Below, piece by piece: positions 1-9,804 of a stretch of 64,000 nucleotides of DNA. This DNA is from Comamonadaceae bacterium. Lineage in GTDB: Bacteria > Pseudomonadota > Gammaproteobacteria > Burkholderiales > Burkholderiaceae_C. The notes beneath the pieces were generated by a model. It did not search any database. It saw only the letters and a program-made list of their open reading frames with translations, and was not told the DNA's origin. Numbering within the stretch: position 1 is the first letter of the stretch; each line of letters opens with the position of its first letter. The position numbers and the translations under genes were made by a program. The DNA lies in NCBI GenBank assembly GCA_947373185.1, contig CANBWP010000002.1:62001-126000 (forward strand). The letters run 5' to 3'.

Positions 1-366
1 GACAGTTGGGGTTGCATCGCCGCCTGGGCCGCTGTTGATTCGTCCCGTTAAGAAAAAGGAATAGGGTGTACCGTTGGTGAGACCTGTGACCACGAAGGGG
101 GAGGTCACTTTCAGCCTGTAGGTAGAACCAGTGGTTGCCAACCAATTGCTCAAAGTGAGATTGGGACTGTTGGGGGAGGCAAAAATCCAGTACTCAATCC
201 CAGGTGTTTCTTGCCAGCTGATCGTGACTTGGCTGTCGCCAGGAACGACGCTCAAGCCACCTACGGGGGGCGCGGGTTTGGTAGACGTGGTGCTGCCGCC
301 ACAAGCTGTCAAAAGAACTGCCGTGAACAAGGCAAGCAAAGAAACACGAATCGAATGCAAAGACAT
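1..366 (-). CDS. Lipoprotein with fibronectin-type-III-like domain (partial, C-terminus off the window)
   Basis: The first 122 residues are visible, starting from the ATG whose complement is at 364-366. The N-terminus is a lipoprotein signal: a basic and hydrophobic stretch, then a lipobox LLTAC with the cysteine at residue 22, followed by GGSTTSTKPAPP, a low-complexity linker. The next part (GGLSVVPGDSQVTISWQ, then TGLTNGTPYSFFLTG) has the beta-strand pattern and the L-NGT-Y signature of a fibronectin type III domain, so it is probably a surface or periplasm-facing lipoprotein with tandem Fn3 domains further on. Ligand and role cannot be told. It is transcribed away from the gene at 492. Confidence 0.75.
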   Translation of the reverse strand, partial: MSLHSIRVSLLALFTAVLLTACGGSTTSTKPAPPVGGLSVVPGDSQVTISWQETPGIEYWIFASPNSPNLTLSNWLATTGSTYRLKVTSPFVVTGLTNGTPYSFFLTGRINSGPGGDATPTV

Positions 367-491
367 GAAATTTTCCTGTACGGAACCGGTTAGACACTGA
401 ATTCTAAGGGACCCAATTGGGGATAGTGCCAATACGAGAGTTTAGGGCTTAGTGCATACTTATTTCAAGTTAAACCCGCAAAGGATGTCCC

Positions 492-1277
492 ATGGATCGT
501 CGGAATTTTTTCCAGAGCTCAGCTTTGGTGTCTACAGGTGCATTATTGGGATGTGCGAGCCCGGGCATTGCCCAGCAAAAGGTGAAGACGCCCTTTGATT
601 TACCTCAGGTTTACATTCCTGTGGTGGGCTCTGATGAAATGTTCCCCGTCAGGCGCATTTACTGCATTGGTCGCAACTATGCGGCCCATGCGCGTGAAAT
701 GGGCTCTGATCCCAACCGCGAACCTCCTTTCTTCTTTCAAAAACCCACCGATGCCATCCAGTATGTGGCGGCCGGAACGGTGGCCAATCATCCGTATCCG
801 CCATTGACCAAGAACTATCACTACGAAGCTGAGTTGGTCGCCGCCTTGGGCAAGGGCGGACGCAACATTCCTGTTGAAAAAGCACTTGAATTGGTTTGGG
901 GCTACACCCTGGGTTTGGACATGACCCGCCGCGATTTGCAGCGCGCCATGGGAGAGGAGAAAAAGCCATGGGAAATTGGCAAAAGTTTTGACCAATCCGC
1001 CCCCATCGGTGCGTTGCACAAATTGGCTGCCATTGGTCACTTCACGGAAGGCAATATCTGGCTCAAAGTGAACGGGCAAATCAAGCAGAGCTCCAATTTG
1101 AAGAACATGATATGGTCTGTGGCGGAACAAATCAGCAAGTTGTCTGAAGCTTTTGAACTCTTCCCCGGCGACATCATCTACTCAGGCACTCCTGAAAATG
1201 TGGGGCCTGTGGTGCGGGGCGATGTCATTGAAATGCACATCGATCGACTGCCCAACTTGAGTGTGAAGATCGTTTAA
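492..1277 (+). CDS. Fumarylacetoacetate hydrolase (FAH) family protein with export signal
   Basis: The protein has 261 residues. The C-terminal 200 carry the FAH fold signatures: IGRNYAAHAREMG, a metal-binding HYEAELV pair of glutamates, GLDMTRRDLQ with the third acidic ligand, and SGTPENVGPV near the end. Members hydrolyse or decarboxylate C-C bonds in 2-oxo acid intermediates of aromatic breakdown and are normally cytoplasmic. This one begins MDRRNFFQSSALVSTG followed by ALLGCASPGIAQ, which combines a twin-arginine-like motif with a lipobox (Cys21) or signal-peptidase site, so export through Tat is inferred. AAAGGA lies 7 bases before the ATG. The substrate is unknown. A MAPEG gene follows 16 bases downstream. 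Confidence 0.85.
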   Translation: MDRRNFFQSSALVSTGALLGCASPGIAQQKVKTPFDLPQVYIPVVGSDEMFPVRRIYCIGRNYAAHAREMGSDPNREPPFFFQKPTDAIQYVAAGTVANHPYPPLTKNYHYEAELVAALGKGGRNIPVEKALELVWGYTLGLDMTRRDLQRAMGEEKKPWEIGKSFDQSAPIGALHKLAAIGHFTEGNIWLKVNGQIKQSSNLKNMIWSVAEQISKLSEAFELFPGDIIYSGTPENVGPVVRGDVIEMHIDRLPNLSVKIV

Positions 1278-1293
1278 TTTTTGAAAGAAAACC

Positions 1294-1674
1294 ATGAATT
1301 TGGTCATCGCATCTTTGCTGGCAGCTGGCGCCATGCCCTGGATTTGTGCTGGCATCGCCAAAGCAGGTCAGAAAAACTACGACAACCACAACCCGCGTGA
1401 ATGGATGGCCAAACAAACGGGCTTTCGTGCCCGTGCCAACGCGGCGCAAGCCAATTGTTTTGAGGCCTTTCCGTTGTTTGCGACCGGCGTTTTGCTGGCA
1501 CTTTACAGTGAAGTGCCGCAAGATCAGATTGAAGCCTACGCAGGTGTTTTCATTGTTGCGCGCATCGCCTACATTGCTTTTTATCTGAGCGACAAGGACC
1601 GGTTTCGTTCCTTGGCGTGGTTGGTCGGCGTGATTTGTACCGTAGGTTTGTTTGTTGCCAGTTTAGGCAATTAA
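1294..1674 (+). CDS. MAPEG family membrane protein
   Basis: This 126-residue protein has about four predicted membrane helices: near residues 2-22, 53-73, 79-97 and 103-123. The core includes the MAPEG-type stretch RANAAQANCFEAFPLF between helices one and two. The family covers membrane-associated glutathione- and eicosanoid-linked enzymes; bacterial members of this short type are common in Burkholderiales and mostly uncharacterised. Only 16 bases separate it from the FAH-family gene, so the two are probably co-transcribed. It ends before an inverted repeat shared with the convergent glnS. The family call is firm, the enzymatic activity is not. Confidence 0.8.
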   Translation: MNLVIASLLAAGAMPWICAGIAKAGQKNYDNHNPREWMAKQTGFRARANAAQANCFEAFPLFATGVLLALYSEVPQDQIEAYAGVFIVARIAYIAFYLSDKDRFRSLAWLVGVICTVGLFVASLGN

Positions 1675-1694
1675 GTAGCTTCAGGGTTCGAGCA

Positions 1695-1733
1695 AGTTTT
1701 CGCGCGAAAAGCCAGTCGCTTCGCGCGAAAACT
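1695..1733. repeat. 14-bp perfect inverted repeat between convergent genes
   Basis: Arms at 1695-1708 and 1720-1733 are exact reverse complements (AGTTTTCGCGCGAA and its complement) with an 11-base loop. The core TTTTCGCGCGAAAA is itself palindromic, so each arm can also fold on itself. It fills the gap between the stops of the MAPEG gene and glnS and could act as a bidirectional terminator, although there is no proper T-run after either arm. Confidence 0.7.
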
Positions 1734-1737
1734 CAGC

Positions 1738-3567
1738 TTATTTGCTCCAAGTATCTTTCAGGCCTGTCGTACGGTTGAAAACCAATTTTCCCTTGGCATG
1801 GTCTTGCCGATCTGCCACAAAATAGCCATGACGCTCAAATTGGAACTTCGCATCGGGTTCACTGGTGGCCAATGAGGGTTCTACAAAAGCTGTGATGACT
1901 TTCAGACTGTCGGCGTTGAGGCTTTCCAAAAAGTCTTTGCCGCCTGCATCGGGATTGGCTTCAGTGAACAGCCTATCGTAATTGCGAATTTCTGCAGACA
2001 CTGCATCTGCTTGAGACACCCAAGTGATGACGCCTTTCACCTTGACACTGTCGGCACCCGGTGTGCCGCTCTTTGTGTCCGGGATCAATTGCGCTAAGAC
2101 CTCTGTGACTTTCCCGTTGTCATCTTTGTTGGCACCCGTGCATTCAATCACGTGGCCATATTTCAGGCGGACCTTGTTGCCAGGAAACAGGCGGAAGAAG
2201 CCTTTGGGGGGCGTCTCTTCGTAGTCGGTGCGTTCAATCCAAAGCGATTTGCCAAATTTGAAATGACGTTGACCCAGTTCAGGGTGATGGGGGTGCACTG
2301 GTGCGTGGCAATCGTCTAATAAGCCGGCGCCCATGACATCATCCCAATTGGTGATGGTGAGTTGGACGGGGTCGAGCACTGCCATGGCACGAGCTGCTTT
2401 GGGGTCTAGGTCGTCGCGCAAGCAGCCTTCAAGGGTGCTGTAGTCAATCCATGAGTCGCTCTTGGTCACGCCGATCCGCTCAGCAAACAATTGCAAACTC
2501 TCGGGGGTGTAGCCGCGGCGTCGCAGACCCACAATGGTGGGCATGCGGGGGTCGTCCCAGCCTTGGACTTTTCCTTCGGTGACCAACTGCGCCAATTTGC
2601 GTTTGCTGGTGATCACGTAAGTGAGGTTGAGGCGGGCAAACTCATATTGCTTCGGACTGGGTTGAGCCAACAGCGCCGTGAGTACGGAGCCGTCCTCTGC
2701 CGTATGGGATTCAGTCAGGCGTGCCATCAGCCAGTCGTAAAACGGACGTTGATCTTCAAACTCCAGCGTGCAAATGCTGTGGGTGATTTGCTCCAACGCG
2801 TCTTCAATGGGGTGGGCAAAGGTGTACATCGGGTAGATGCACCAGGTGTCACCTGTGTTGTGGTGCGTGGCCCTGCGAATGCGGTAGATGGCCGGATCGC
2901 GCATGTTGATGTTGGGCGATGCCATGTCAATTTTGGCGCGGAGCACTGCGGCACCATCAGCCAACTTGCCATCGCGCATGTCGCGAAAACGATTCAGATT
3001 TTCTGCGGTGCTTCGCGCACGGAAAGGGCTGTCTTTGCCGGGCGTGTTGAAGTCGCCGCGGTTGACACGCATGTCTTCTGCAGTTTGTTCGTCGACATAG
3101 GCCAAGTTGGCTTGAATCAAGAACTCAGCGGCGCGGTACATGAAGTCAAAGTAGTCGCTGGCTTGGTACAAGTGCGAGGTGCCATTGGCATCCCAGTTGA
3201 AGCCCAGCCATTTGACGGCATCCAAAATGGAATTGACGTATTCGGTATCCTCTTTTTCAGGGTTCGTGTCGTCAAAGCGCATGTGACAAACACCGCCGTA
3301 ATCACGCGCCAAACCAAAGTTCAGACAAATGCTTTTGGCATGACCGACGTGCAAGTAGCCATTGGGTTCAGGCGGAAAACGTGTTCGAATTTTGGCGGGA
3401 TCTGGGTTGCCAGATGCATGGTGCGCCGCATCGCCAGGCGAGCCAGCCCATTTGCGCTGTGCGTAAGTGCCCTGTGCCAAATCGGACTCAATGATTTGGC
3501 GCAAAAAATTACTGACTTTCGGGGCGTCCTCTGGGGCGCCTGCTGATTTGACGTTGGCTGTGCTCAT
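1738..3567 (-). CDS. glnS: Glutamine--tRNA ligase
   Basis: Cytoplasmic class I aminoacyl-tRNA synthetase that charges tRNA-Gln with glutamine. At 609 residues it is about 55 longer than the E. coli enzyme, partly through an N-terminal extension of some 30 residues. The Rossmann signature PPEPNGYLHVGHAKS has its HIGH-type motif at residues 73-76. The KMSKS-type loop appears as VITSKRKL near residue 319. The C-terminal half carries the two beta-barrel anticodon-binding domains, including GFFRLFPGNKVRLK. Presence of GlnRS agrees with a beta- or gammaproteobacterium. It is a single gene, divergent from uppP and convergent with the MAPEG gene. Confidence 0.97.
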   Translation of the reverse strand: MSTANVKSAGAPEDAPKVSNFLRQIIESDLAQGTYAQRKWAGSPGDAAHHASGNPDPAKIRTRFPPEPNGYLHVGHAKSICLNFGLARDYGGVCHMRFDDTNPEKEDTEYVNSILDAVKWLGFNWDANGTSHLYQASDYFDFMYRAAEFLIQANLAYVDEQTAEDMRVNRGDFNTPGKDSPFRARSTAENLNRFRDMRDGKLADGAAVLRAKIDMASPNINMRDPAIYRIRRATHHNTGDTWCIYPMYTFAHPIEDALEQITHSICTLEFEDQRPFYDWLMARLTESHTAEDGSVLTALLAQPSPKQYEFARLNLTYVITSKRKLAQLVTEGKVQGWDDPRMPTIVGLRRRGYTPESLQLFAERIGVTKSDSWIDYSTLEGCLRDDLDPKAARAMAVLDPVQLTITNWDDVMGAGLLDDCHAPVHPHHPELGQRHFKFGKSLWIERTDYEETPPKGFFRLFPGNKVRLKYGHVIECTGANKDDNGKVTEVLAQLIPDTKSGTPGADSVKVKGVITWVSQADAVSAEIRNYDRLFTEANPDAGGKDFLESLNADSLKVITAFVEPSLATSEPDAKFQFERHGYFVADRQDHAKGKLVFNRTTGLKDTWSK

Positions 3568-3623
3568 GACTCGATTTTAGGGGCAATCAAGAGCGATAAT
3601 TCGTGCATGAACAAGGAGTGCCG

Positions 3624-4448
3624 GTGGATTTAATCTTGTTAGCCAAAGCCGCAGTGATGGGGGTGGTGGAGGGCTTGACCGAATTTTTACCCATTTCATC
3701 AACAGGCCATTTGATTTTGGCGGGCTCTTTGCTCGGCTTCGACGATGACAAGGCCAAGGTTTTTGACATCGCCATTCAAACAGGTGCCATTTTCGCGGTC
3801 ATCTTGGTTTACTGGGAAAAGATTCACAGCACAGTCAAGGCTTTGCGCTATCAAGTGGAAGCGCAGCGTTTTGTCTTGAATGTTTTCATCGGCTTTTTGC
3901 CGGCAGTCATTTTGGGTTTGCTGTTTGGCAAATTCATCAAGGCCCATTTGTTCACGCCTTGGGTTGTGGCCACCACGTTCATCGTCGGTGGCTTCATCAT
4001 TTTGTGGGCTGAAAGAAGGCCCCCTTCCAGTGTTCGAATTCGCGCCGTCGAAGACATGCGCGGTCGTGATGCCCTCATGGTGGGCTTGGTGCAATGCCTG
4101 GCCATGGTTCCCGGTACAAGCCGCAGTGGCGCTACCATCATTGGCGGTATGTTGCTTGGTTTGTCACGCAAAGCCGCTACAGATTTTTCCTTCTTCTTGG
4201 CCATTCCCACCCTGATCGGTGCCGGTGTTTACAGCTTGTACAAAGAGCGCGCCTTGTTGTCGGTGGACGATGTGCCTTTGTTTGCTACGGGCCTGGTCGT
4301 GTCTTTTGTCAGCGCCTGGATTTGTGTGCGTTGGCTGCTGAAGTACATTGCCAGTCACAGTTTTGAAGTCTTTGCGTGGTACCGCATTGGGTTTGGCTTG
4401 GTGGTGCTGGGCACCGCCTGGACCGGGGTCGTCACTTGGGCGGCTTAA
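3624..4448 (+). CDS. uppP: Undecaprenyl-diphosphatase (UppP/BacA)
   Basis: Inner-membrane phosphatase that converts undecaprenyl diphosphate to the monophosphate and so recycles the lipid carrier for peptidoglycan and other envelope polymers; extra copies give bacitracin resistance. Both family motifs are present: [14 protein letters not shown] at residues 16-29 and PGTSRSGAT near residue 165. About eight hydrophobic segments follow. I chose the GTG at 3624 because AAGGAG lies at 3613-3618 and the protein then begins [13 protein letters not shown], as relatives do; an in-frame GTG at 3603 would put that ribosome-binding site inside the gene. The last 4 bases overlap the convergent hydrolase gene. 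Confidence 0.95.
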   Translation: MDLILLAKAAVMGVVEGLTEFLPISSTGHLILAGSLLGFDDDKAKVFDIAIQTGAIFAVILVYWEKIHSTVKALRYQVEAQRFVLNVFIGFLPAVILGLLFGKFIKAHLFTPWVVATTFIVGGFIILWAERRPPSSVRIRAVEDMRGRDALMVGLVQCLAMVPGTSRSGATIIGGMLLGLSRKAATDFSFFLAIPTLIGAGVYSLYKERALLSVDDVPLFATGLVVSFVSAWICVRWLLKYIASHSFEVFAWYRIGFGLVVLGTAWTGVVTWAA

Positions 4449-5254
4449 CCCAAAGCCCCTAGATTGCGCAAAGTCGCTTCAACGGCCGCTGCCGCGGCAA
4501 TGGGCTTTTCCATGGGGAACAAGTGTGTGCCATCGAGCCACATGACGCGACCTTTGGAAACTTTGGCAGTGAACTCAGAGCCGACCACGCGCATTTCCCT
4601 GGAATGGGTACCACCAATGAAAGCCACGGGACACTTAGGTGGGTGGCGCTTTAACAGGGACTGCAAATTGTGCGGCAGGGTGTTGAAGATCGCTGTTTCA
4701 ATCTCGCGGTCAAAACTGAGGACGCGTTCGCCATTCAATTCTAGGGTTCCCTGTTCCGCGTAATCTCGCAAGGCGTCAGGGTGCCAATTGGCAAAGGCCC
4801 GCTTGTGTCGAAAGTGTTCAATCACAGCCTCAACGTTGGGCCAGTGTTGACGGCGAGACTTGCTGATTCGACCGGGACTGACGGCACCAATCCAATGGGT
4901 CGTTTTGGCCAATTGAAGCGCGCTGGCTTTCCATCCGCTCACGACAGGAGAGTCCAGCAACACAACGCCTGCCGATAATTGAGGGTGCTTTGATGCACAC
5001 ATCAGGCTGAGCAGACCCCCCAATGAATGCCCTACCAAATAGGGGGCCTGGCCTGTTTTTGCCAAGGTGTGTTGCGCAAATTCAGCCAACTCTTGCACCA
5101 AATGCGGCCAATTGCTGGTGACCGGGAACGCGGCTTGGTGACCCAGTTTTTCAATCGCTTTGACCTTGAAGCCGCGCTTTTGCAGATCGTCTGTGAAGCT
5201 GCGGTAGGTGCTGGCAGGAAAGCCGTTGCCGTGCGAAAAAATGAGGGTAGACAT
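4445..5254 (-). CDS. Alpha/beta hydrolase
   Basis: This 269-residue protein has the alpha/beta-hydrolase fold. An N-terminal strand and oxyanion loop, [12 protein letters not shown], is followed by the nucleophile elbow GHSLGG with Ser77. An acid is expected in the region around VAFIGGTHS, and the histidine is in WLDGTHLFP near residue 247. There is no signal peptide, so it is cytoplasmic. Substrate is unknown; the HGNGFP motif suits esterases or lipases of small molecules. The ATG at 5254 shares one base with the stop of the upstream Anbu gene (TGATG), so the two are translationally coupled and presumably work in one operon. Confidence 0.85.
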   Translation of the reverse strand: MSTLIFSHGNGFPASTYRSFTDDLQKRGFKVKAIEKLGHQAAFPVTSNWPHLVQELAEFAQHTLAKTGQAPYLVGHSLGGLLSLMCASKHPQLSAGVVLLDSPVVSGWKASALQLAKTTHWIGAVSPGRISKSRRQHWPNVEAVIEHFRHKRAFANWHPDALRDYAEQGTLELNGERVLSFDREIETAIFNTLPHNLQSLLKRHPPKCPVAFIGGTHSREMRVVGSEFTAKVSKGRVMWLDGTHLFPMEKPIAAAAAVEATLRNLGALG

Positions 5255-6078
5255 CAAATCAGTTTTTCATCGGGCGTTGAAATTTTCTTCAAGGGTGCGT
5301 GCTTGCCAGATTTTTTCAAAGGAATGTCTGTGACTTCGCCGTTCCAGACGGGGTCTTCTAAGCTGTCAAACATCTCACGCAGTTTTTTACCCCAGTTGTC
5401 TCTGAGCATGTTGAAGTAGGGGTTCTGCTCGTCAATGCAAACAATGCGATCGCTTTGCAATTGGTCCGCTTCGTAGACCACCATGTCCAAGGGCAGGCCC
5501 ACGGACAAATTGGATTTGAGGGTTGAGTCCATCGACACCAATGCACACTTGGCTGCTTCGTCCAAGGGCGTTAAGGGTGTGATGACACGGTCCAGAACAG
5601 GTTTGCCATATTTGGACTCGCCAATTTGGAAGTAGGGTGTCTCAGCTGTTGCCTCGATGAAATTGCCAGGCGAATAAATTTGGTAAAGGCGCATGCCTTC
5701 ACCTTTGATCTGGCCGCCAAAAATCATGGACACATTGAAGTCGACGCCGCCTGCCTTCAAGGCTGCTGCATCGCGCTCGTGCACATGGCGCACGGCAGAG
5801 CCCAACACGCGCGCTGCATCAAACATGCTCTTGGCATTCCAAATGGTGATGGGTTCTGCATCGGGATGGTCCTGAATTTTTTCAACTTGCAGCATCTCGC
5901 GAACCGATTGAGAAATGCTCAAATTTCCGGCAGACAACAAGACCATGAAACGGTCGCCCGTTTTTTCATAGATGATCATTTTGCGGTAAGTGCTGATCAT
6001 GTCGAGGCCCGCGTTGGTGCGCGAGTCAGACAAGAAGACCAAGCCGGCACGGGTTTTGATGGCAACGCAATAAGTCAT
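5254..6078 (-). CDS. Proteasome-type peptidase, Anbu family
   Basis: This 274-residue protein is an Ntn-hydrolase of the proteasome beta-subunit type. After removal of Met the chain starts with Thr (MTYCVAIK), the expected nucleophile. Asp17 (LSDSRTNAG) and Lys32 (TYRKM) occupy the other catalytic positions, and there is no propeptide. The sequence TRAGLVFLSDSRTNAG is typical of Anbu (ancestral beta-subunit), which forms open-ring or helical assemblies of unclear substrate. Anbu is usually encoded with a transglutaminase-like protease, an alpha-E protein and an ATP-grasp protein; none is here. Instead its stop overlaps the start of an alpha/beta hydrolase. Confidence 0.88.
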   Translation of the reverse strand: MTYCVAIKTRAGLVFLSDSRTNAGLDMISTYRKMIIYEKTGDRFMVLLSAGNLSISQSVREMLQVEKIQDHPDAEPITIWNAKSMFDAARVLGSAVRHVHERDAAALKAGGVDFNVSMIFGGQIKGEGMRLYQIYSPGNFIEATAETPYFQIGESKYGKPVLDRVITPLTPLDEAAKCALVSMDSTLKSNLSVGLPLDMVVYEADQLQSDRIVCIDEQNPYFNMLRDNWGKKLREMFDSLEDPVWNGEVTDIPLKKSGKHAPLKKISTPDEKLI

Positions 6079-6100
6079 TCGATGTCCTGAATGGGAGTGT

Positions 6101-8761
6101 TTAGGTTTCCGACCGTTTCATCACACGCTGCAAACTGTAGAGGGCCTCAAGTGCCTCGCGTGGACTCAGGGTGTCGGGATCAATTTGTTTCAAGGCAAGC
6201 TCTAAAGCAGAGGGATTGTTGCTTTCTGTATCTGGCGGGGGCGCGAACAGGTCGACTTGTACGCGATGTTCATTGGCGCCTGCCTCTAGCGCGGACAAGG
6301 TGTGGCGTGCATGGTTCAAAACGGCCGTGGGCATGCCCGCCAACCGGGCCACTTGCACACCATAACTTTTGCTGGCAGGACCCGCTTGCAGTTCGTGCAA
6401 AAACACAATGTCATTGCCCGACTCTGTGGCGCCCACGTGCATGTTCAAAGCGGCGTGGTGCGTGGCAGGAAACTCGGTGAGTTCAAAGTAGTGCGTGGCA
6501 AACAGGGCGAATGCCTGCGTTTTGTCATGCAAGTGCGTGGCAATGCCACTGGCCAAGGCCAAACCATCAAAGGTGGACGTGCCGCGACCAATCTCGTCCA
6601 TGAGCACCAAGGACAAGGGCGATGCACTGTGCAAAATTTGTGCGGCTTCGGTCATCTCGAGCATGAAGGTGGATTGGGCATTGGCCAAGTCATCGGCGGC
6701 GCCGATGCGGGTGTGAATCGCATCAATAGGCCCCAGCCTGCAACTGCTGGCGGGCACATGACTGCCAATGCTGGCCAGAAGCACAATCAATGCCACCTGG
6801 CGCATGTAGGTGGACTTACCCCCCATGTTGGGCCCGGTGATGATTTGCAAACGTTGCTTGCTGTGCATCAAGCAGTCGTTGGCAATGAAGCTGCCGCCCG
6901 AGGTTTCGGCCAAGCGCGCTTCCACCACAGGATGGCGTCCTTGTCTGATTTCAATGCAGGGCTCTTTCGCAAATTGGGGGGCGCACCAATTGAGCGTGGC
7001 GGCGCGCTCTGTGAGGGTGCAAAGTGCATCCAATTGCGCCATGGCTTGCGCCAATTTGGTAAGCGCTTGAATGTGGTTTTGCAATTGGTCGAGCAAGAGC
7101 TCGTACAAGTATTTCTCGCGGGACAGCGCGCGTTCCTGCGCTGACAAGGCTTTGTCTTCAAAAGCTTTGAGCTCGGGCGTGATGAAGCGCTCCGCATTCT
7201 TCAAGGTTTGCCGGCGACGGTAGTCGTCGGGCACTTTGTCAATTTGACCCTGCGTCACTTCAATGTAGAAGCCGTGCACCTTGTTGAATTGCACGCGCAA
7301 ATTGGCAATGCCAGTGCGGGCTTTTTCGCGGGTTTCGAGTTCCAGCAAAAAGTCATCGCAATTGGTTTGAATGGCGCGCAACTCGTCCAGTTCGGCATCG
7401 AGGCCATGCGCCATCACGCCGCCATCGCGAATCAAATTGGCGGGTTCTTCCAACAAGGCTTGTTGCAAAATTTCGGTGAGGCCAGTGGGTGGCTGCAAAT
7501 CGAAATGGATGTCGTGCAACAGTTTGGTGGGCGACAAATGGCCCAGCGTTTCTTGCAAGTGCAGCGCCAAATTGGCAGAGCGAATGAGGGCGTTCTTGAG
7601 TGCCACCAATTCACGTGGACGGACTTGTCTCAGGGCAATGCGCGCTGTGATGCGCTCCACATCGCTGGCGCCTTTGAGTTGTTCACGCAAGCGCGACCAG
7701 ATGGCCACACCGCTTTGTGCGGATGCGCTGCTGTCGTTCAACTGGTCCATGGCGGCCAATCGTTCTACGGCAATTTGACGATCGCGAGGTGGGTTGAGCA
7801 GCCATTGTTTCAGCTGACGACTGCCCATGCCGGTCATGCAGGTGTCGAGCAAAGAGAACAGCGTGGGCGAGTCTTCACCGCGCAACGTTTGCGTGAGTTC
7901 TAAGTTGCGACGTGTGCTGGTGGGCAGGTCAATGAGGTCATTGGCCTTTTGAACTTGAAGTTGCGACACGTGGGGCAGTGTTCTGCCTTGCGTGTGTTCT
8001 GCGTAAGTGAGCAAGGCGCCAGCTGCGGCATGTGCATGGCCCAGTTTGTCTGCATCCCACGCCGCCAAGCTGGCCACGTTGAGTTGTTTGATGAGCTTGC
8101 CGTGACCCAAGCCTGCTTCGTATTGAAAGTCGGGGCGCAAAGTGAGCGACAGTGCCAAGCCACGTTGGCCCAATCGCATCGATTGAAGTTGCTGTTCCCA
8201 CTTGGGTGTGATGCTGGCGCTGACCAGCAACTCGCTGGGCGAAATGCGCTCTAGCCAATCGGCCAATTCATCGTGCGTGCATTCCGCCAAATGCAAAACA
8301 CCTTGCGTGACGCTCAGCCAAGCCAAGCCGCAGGCATTGCGCGGTGCAATGTGCAGCGACAACAAGATGGCTTCGCTTTTGTCGGACAGCAATTCGGTGT
8401 CGGTGAGGGTGCCCGGGGTGACGACGCGAACAACTTTGCGTTCGACGGGGCCTTTGCTGGTGGCCACATCGCCCACTTGCTCGCAGATGGCCACAGACTC
8501 ACCCAACTTGATGAGCTTGGCCAGGTAGTTTTCAACCGCGTGAAAAGGCACACCCGCCATGGCAATGGGTTTGCCTGCGGTTTGGCCGCGGTGGGTGAGG
8601 GTGATGTCCATGAGGCCGGCAGCACGCTCGGCGTCTTCAAAAAACATTTCGTAAAAGTCACCCATCCGGTAAAAAACCAGGGTGTCAGGAAACTCCGCCT
8701 TGATGCGCAGGTACTGCTGCATCATGGGGGTGTGGGCACTCAGGTCGAGCGCGTCTGTCAT
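6101..8761 (-). CDS. mutS: DNA mismatch repair protein MutS
   Basis: Mismatch-recognition ATPase of 886 residues, similar to the usual 850-870. The N-terminal mismatch-binding domain holds the Phe-X-Glu wedge in [13 protein letters not shown] near residue 38. Connector, lever and clamp domains follow, then the ATPase with Walker [11 protein letters not shown] near residue 640, Walker [17 protein letters not shown] and the [10 protein letters not shown] switch. The extreme C-terminus carries the short helix-turn-helix dimer and tetramer region. mutL is about 50 kb away in the same window. Only 3 bases separate the mutS start from the stop of suhB upstream, so suhB and mutS are co-transcribed. 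Confidence 0.98.
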   Translation of the reverse strand: MTDALDLSAHTPMMQQYLRIKAEFPDTLVFYRMGDFYEMFFEDAERAAGLMDITLTHRGQTAGKPIAMAGVPFHAVENYLAKLIKLGESVAICEQVGDVATSKGPVERKVVRVVTPGTLTDTELLSDKSEAILLSLHIAPRNACGLAWLSVTQGVLHLAECTHDELADWLERISPSELLVSASITPKWEQQLQSMRLGQRGLALSLTLRPDFQYEAGLGHGKLIKQLNVASLAAWDADKLGHAHAAAGALLTYAEHTQGRTLPHVSQLQVQKANDLIDLPTSTRRNLELTQTLRGEDSPTLFSLLDTCMTGMGSRQLKQWLLNPPRDRQIAVERLAAMDQLNDSSASAQSGVAIWSRLREQLKGASDVERITARIALRQVRPRELVALKNALIRSANLALHLQETLGHLSPTKLLHDIHFDLQPPTGLTEILQQALLEEPANLIRDGGVMAHGLDAELDELRAIQTNCDDFLLELETREKARTGIANLRVQFNKVHGFYIEVTQGQIDKVPDDYRRRQTLKNAERFITPELKAFEDKALSAQERALSREKYLYELLLDQLQNHIQALTKLAQAMAQLDALCTLTERAATLNWCAPQFAKEPCIEIRQGRHPVVEARLAETSGGSFIANDCLMHSKQRLQIITGPNMGGKSTYMRQVALIVLLASIGSHVPASSCRLGPIDAIHTRIGAADDLANAQSTFMLEMTEAAQILHSASPLSLVLMDEIGRGTSTFDGLALASGIATHLHDKTQAFALFATHYFELTEFPATHHAALNMHVGATESGNDIVFLHELQAGPASKSYGVQVARLAGMPTAVLNHARHTLSALEAGANEHRVQVDLFAPPPDTESNNPSALELALKQIDPDTLSPREALEALYSLQRVMKRSET

Positions 8762-8764
8762 GGC

Positions 8765-9673
8765 TTAGAAGGGGCTGTCCGTTGCGTCTTGCCCAGCCTG
8801 CGATGGGGCTGCAGCGGCGGCATCCTTGACATCGGCAGCGCGCACAGAGGCTTTCTCGCCAGCGCTGGCGAATTTGCTGTACTTGCTGAGGATCGGCACC
8901 AGCTGACCGTAAATTTTGGGGGTACCGGCCAAGCATTCTTTTTGTTCCAAGAAGTCGGCTTCGCCTGTGAAGTTGCCCACCAGGCCGCCAGCTTCTGTGA
9001 CCAACAATGAGCCTGCCGCCACATCCCAAATTTGCAAGCCTGTTTCAAAGAAGGCATCTGTGAAGCCTGCGGCCACGTAGGCCAGGTCCAAAGCAGCAGC
9101 GCCAGGACGACGCAGACCCGCTGTGCGTTGCATCACATCGCCCATCATGCGCAGGTATTGGTTGAAGTTGTCACCAGGACGGAAGGGGAAGCCTGTGGAA
9201 ATGAGGCACTCGTGCATTTGGGTGCGCTTGCTGGTGCGCAAGCGGCGATCGTTCATGTAAGCGCCGCGGCCTTTGGTGGCGGTGAACAAATCGTTGCGTG
9301 AGGGGTCGTACACCACAGCCTGTTCTACTTTGCCATTGACGGCCAGTGCAATGCTGACGCAATAAACCGGGAAGCCGTGGATGAAATTGGTGGTGCCATC
9401 GAGGGGGTCGATGATCCAGACGTGGTCGGCGTCGGGGTTGCCGTGTGTTTTGCCAGACTCTTCGGCCAAGATGCCGTGGTGTGGGTAGGCCGTGAGCAGG
9501 GTTTCGATGATGGCGTTTTCGCTGGCCAAGTCGACTTCGGTCACGAAGTCGTTGACTTGTTTTTGCGAAATTCGAACAGCCTCCACGTCCAAGGCGGCGC
9601 GGTTGATGATGGCGCCTGCGGCGCGTGCAGCCTTGACGGCTACGTTGAGCATGGGGTGGAGATTGGTCGACAT
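8765..9673 (-). CDS. suhB: Inositol monophosphatase family protein (SuhB-like)
   Basis: Magnesium-dependent phosphatase of the IMPase fold. The metal-binding motifs are [17 protein letters not shown] and, near residue 220, WDVAAG. E. coli SuhB of this type dephosphorylates myo-inositol 1-phosphate and also joins the rRNA transcription antitermination complex; which role holds here is not visible. At 302 residues it is about 35 longer than E. coli SuhB because of an alanine-rich tail ([15 protein letters not shown]) that looks disordered. It precedes mutS by 3 bases and is divergent from trmJ. Confidence 0.93.
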   Translation of the reverse strand: MSTNLHPMLNVAVKAARAAGAIINRAALDVEAVRISQKQVNDFVTEVDLASENAIIETLLTAYPHHGILAEESGKTHGNPDADHVWIIDPLDGTTNFIHGFPVYCVSIALAVNGKVEQAVVYDPSRNDLFTATKGRGAYMNDRRLRTSKRTQMHECLISTGFPFRPGDNFNQYLRMMGDVMQRTAGLRRPGAAALDLAYVAAGFTDAFFETGLQIWDVAAGSLLVTEAGGLVGNFTGEADFLEQKECLAGTPKIYGQLVPILSKYSKFASAGEKASVRAADVKDAAAAAPSQAGQDATDSPF

Positions 9674-9804
9674 GAATTTTTAAGAGCAAAAACGGGGGTC
9701 CGCTGTGCGATGACAGAGGCGAATGGTGCATTTTCCCATGAATTTTGGACCTTGGCACGGGCCGCTCGCTGATTTGGCCATTTTGAGCGCTAGGAACTGG
9801 GACA

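Noticed and set aside
2491-3546. 351-codon plus-strand open frame opposite glnS
   Set aside because: Antisense shadow of glnS; no ribosome-binding site or motif.
3603-3623. Longer uppP start at GTG 3603
   Set aside because: It would put the AAGGAG sequence inside the coding region and lacks family support; GTG 3624 is better placed.
9752-9769. Sigma-54-like TTGGCAC before trmJ
   Set aside because: The -12 half reads GCTCGC instead of TTGCA, so only one half is present.
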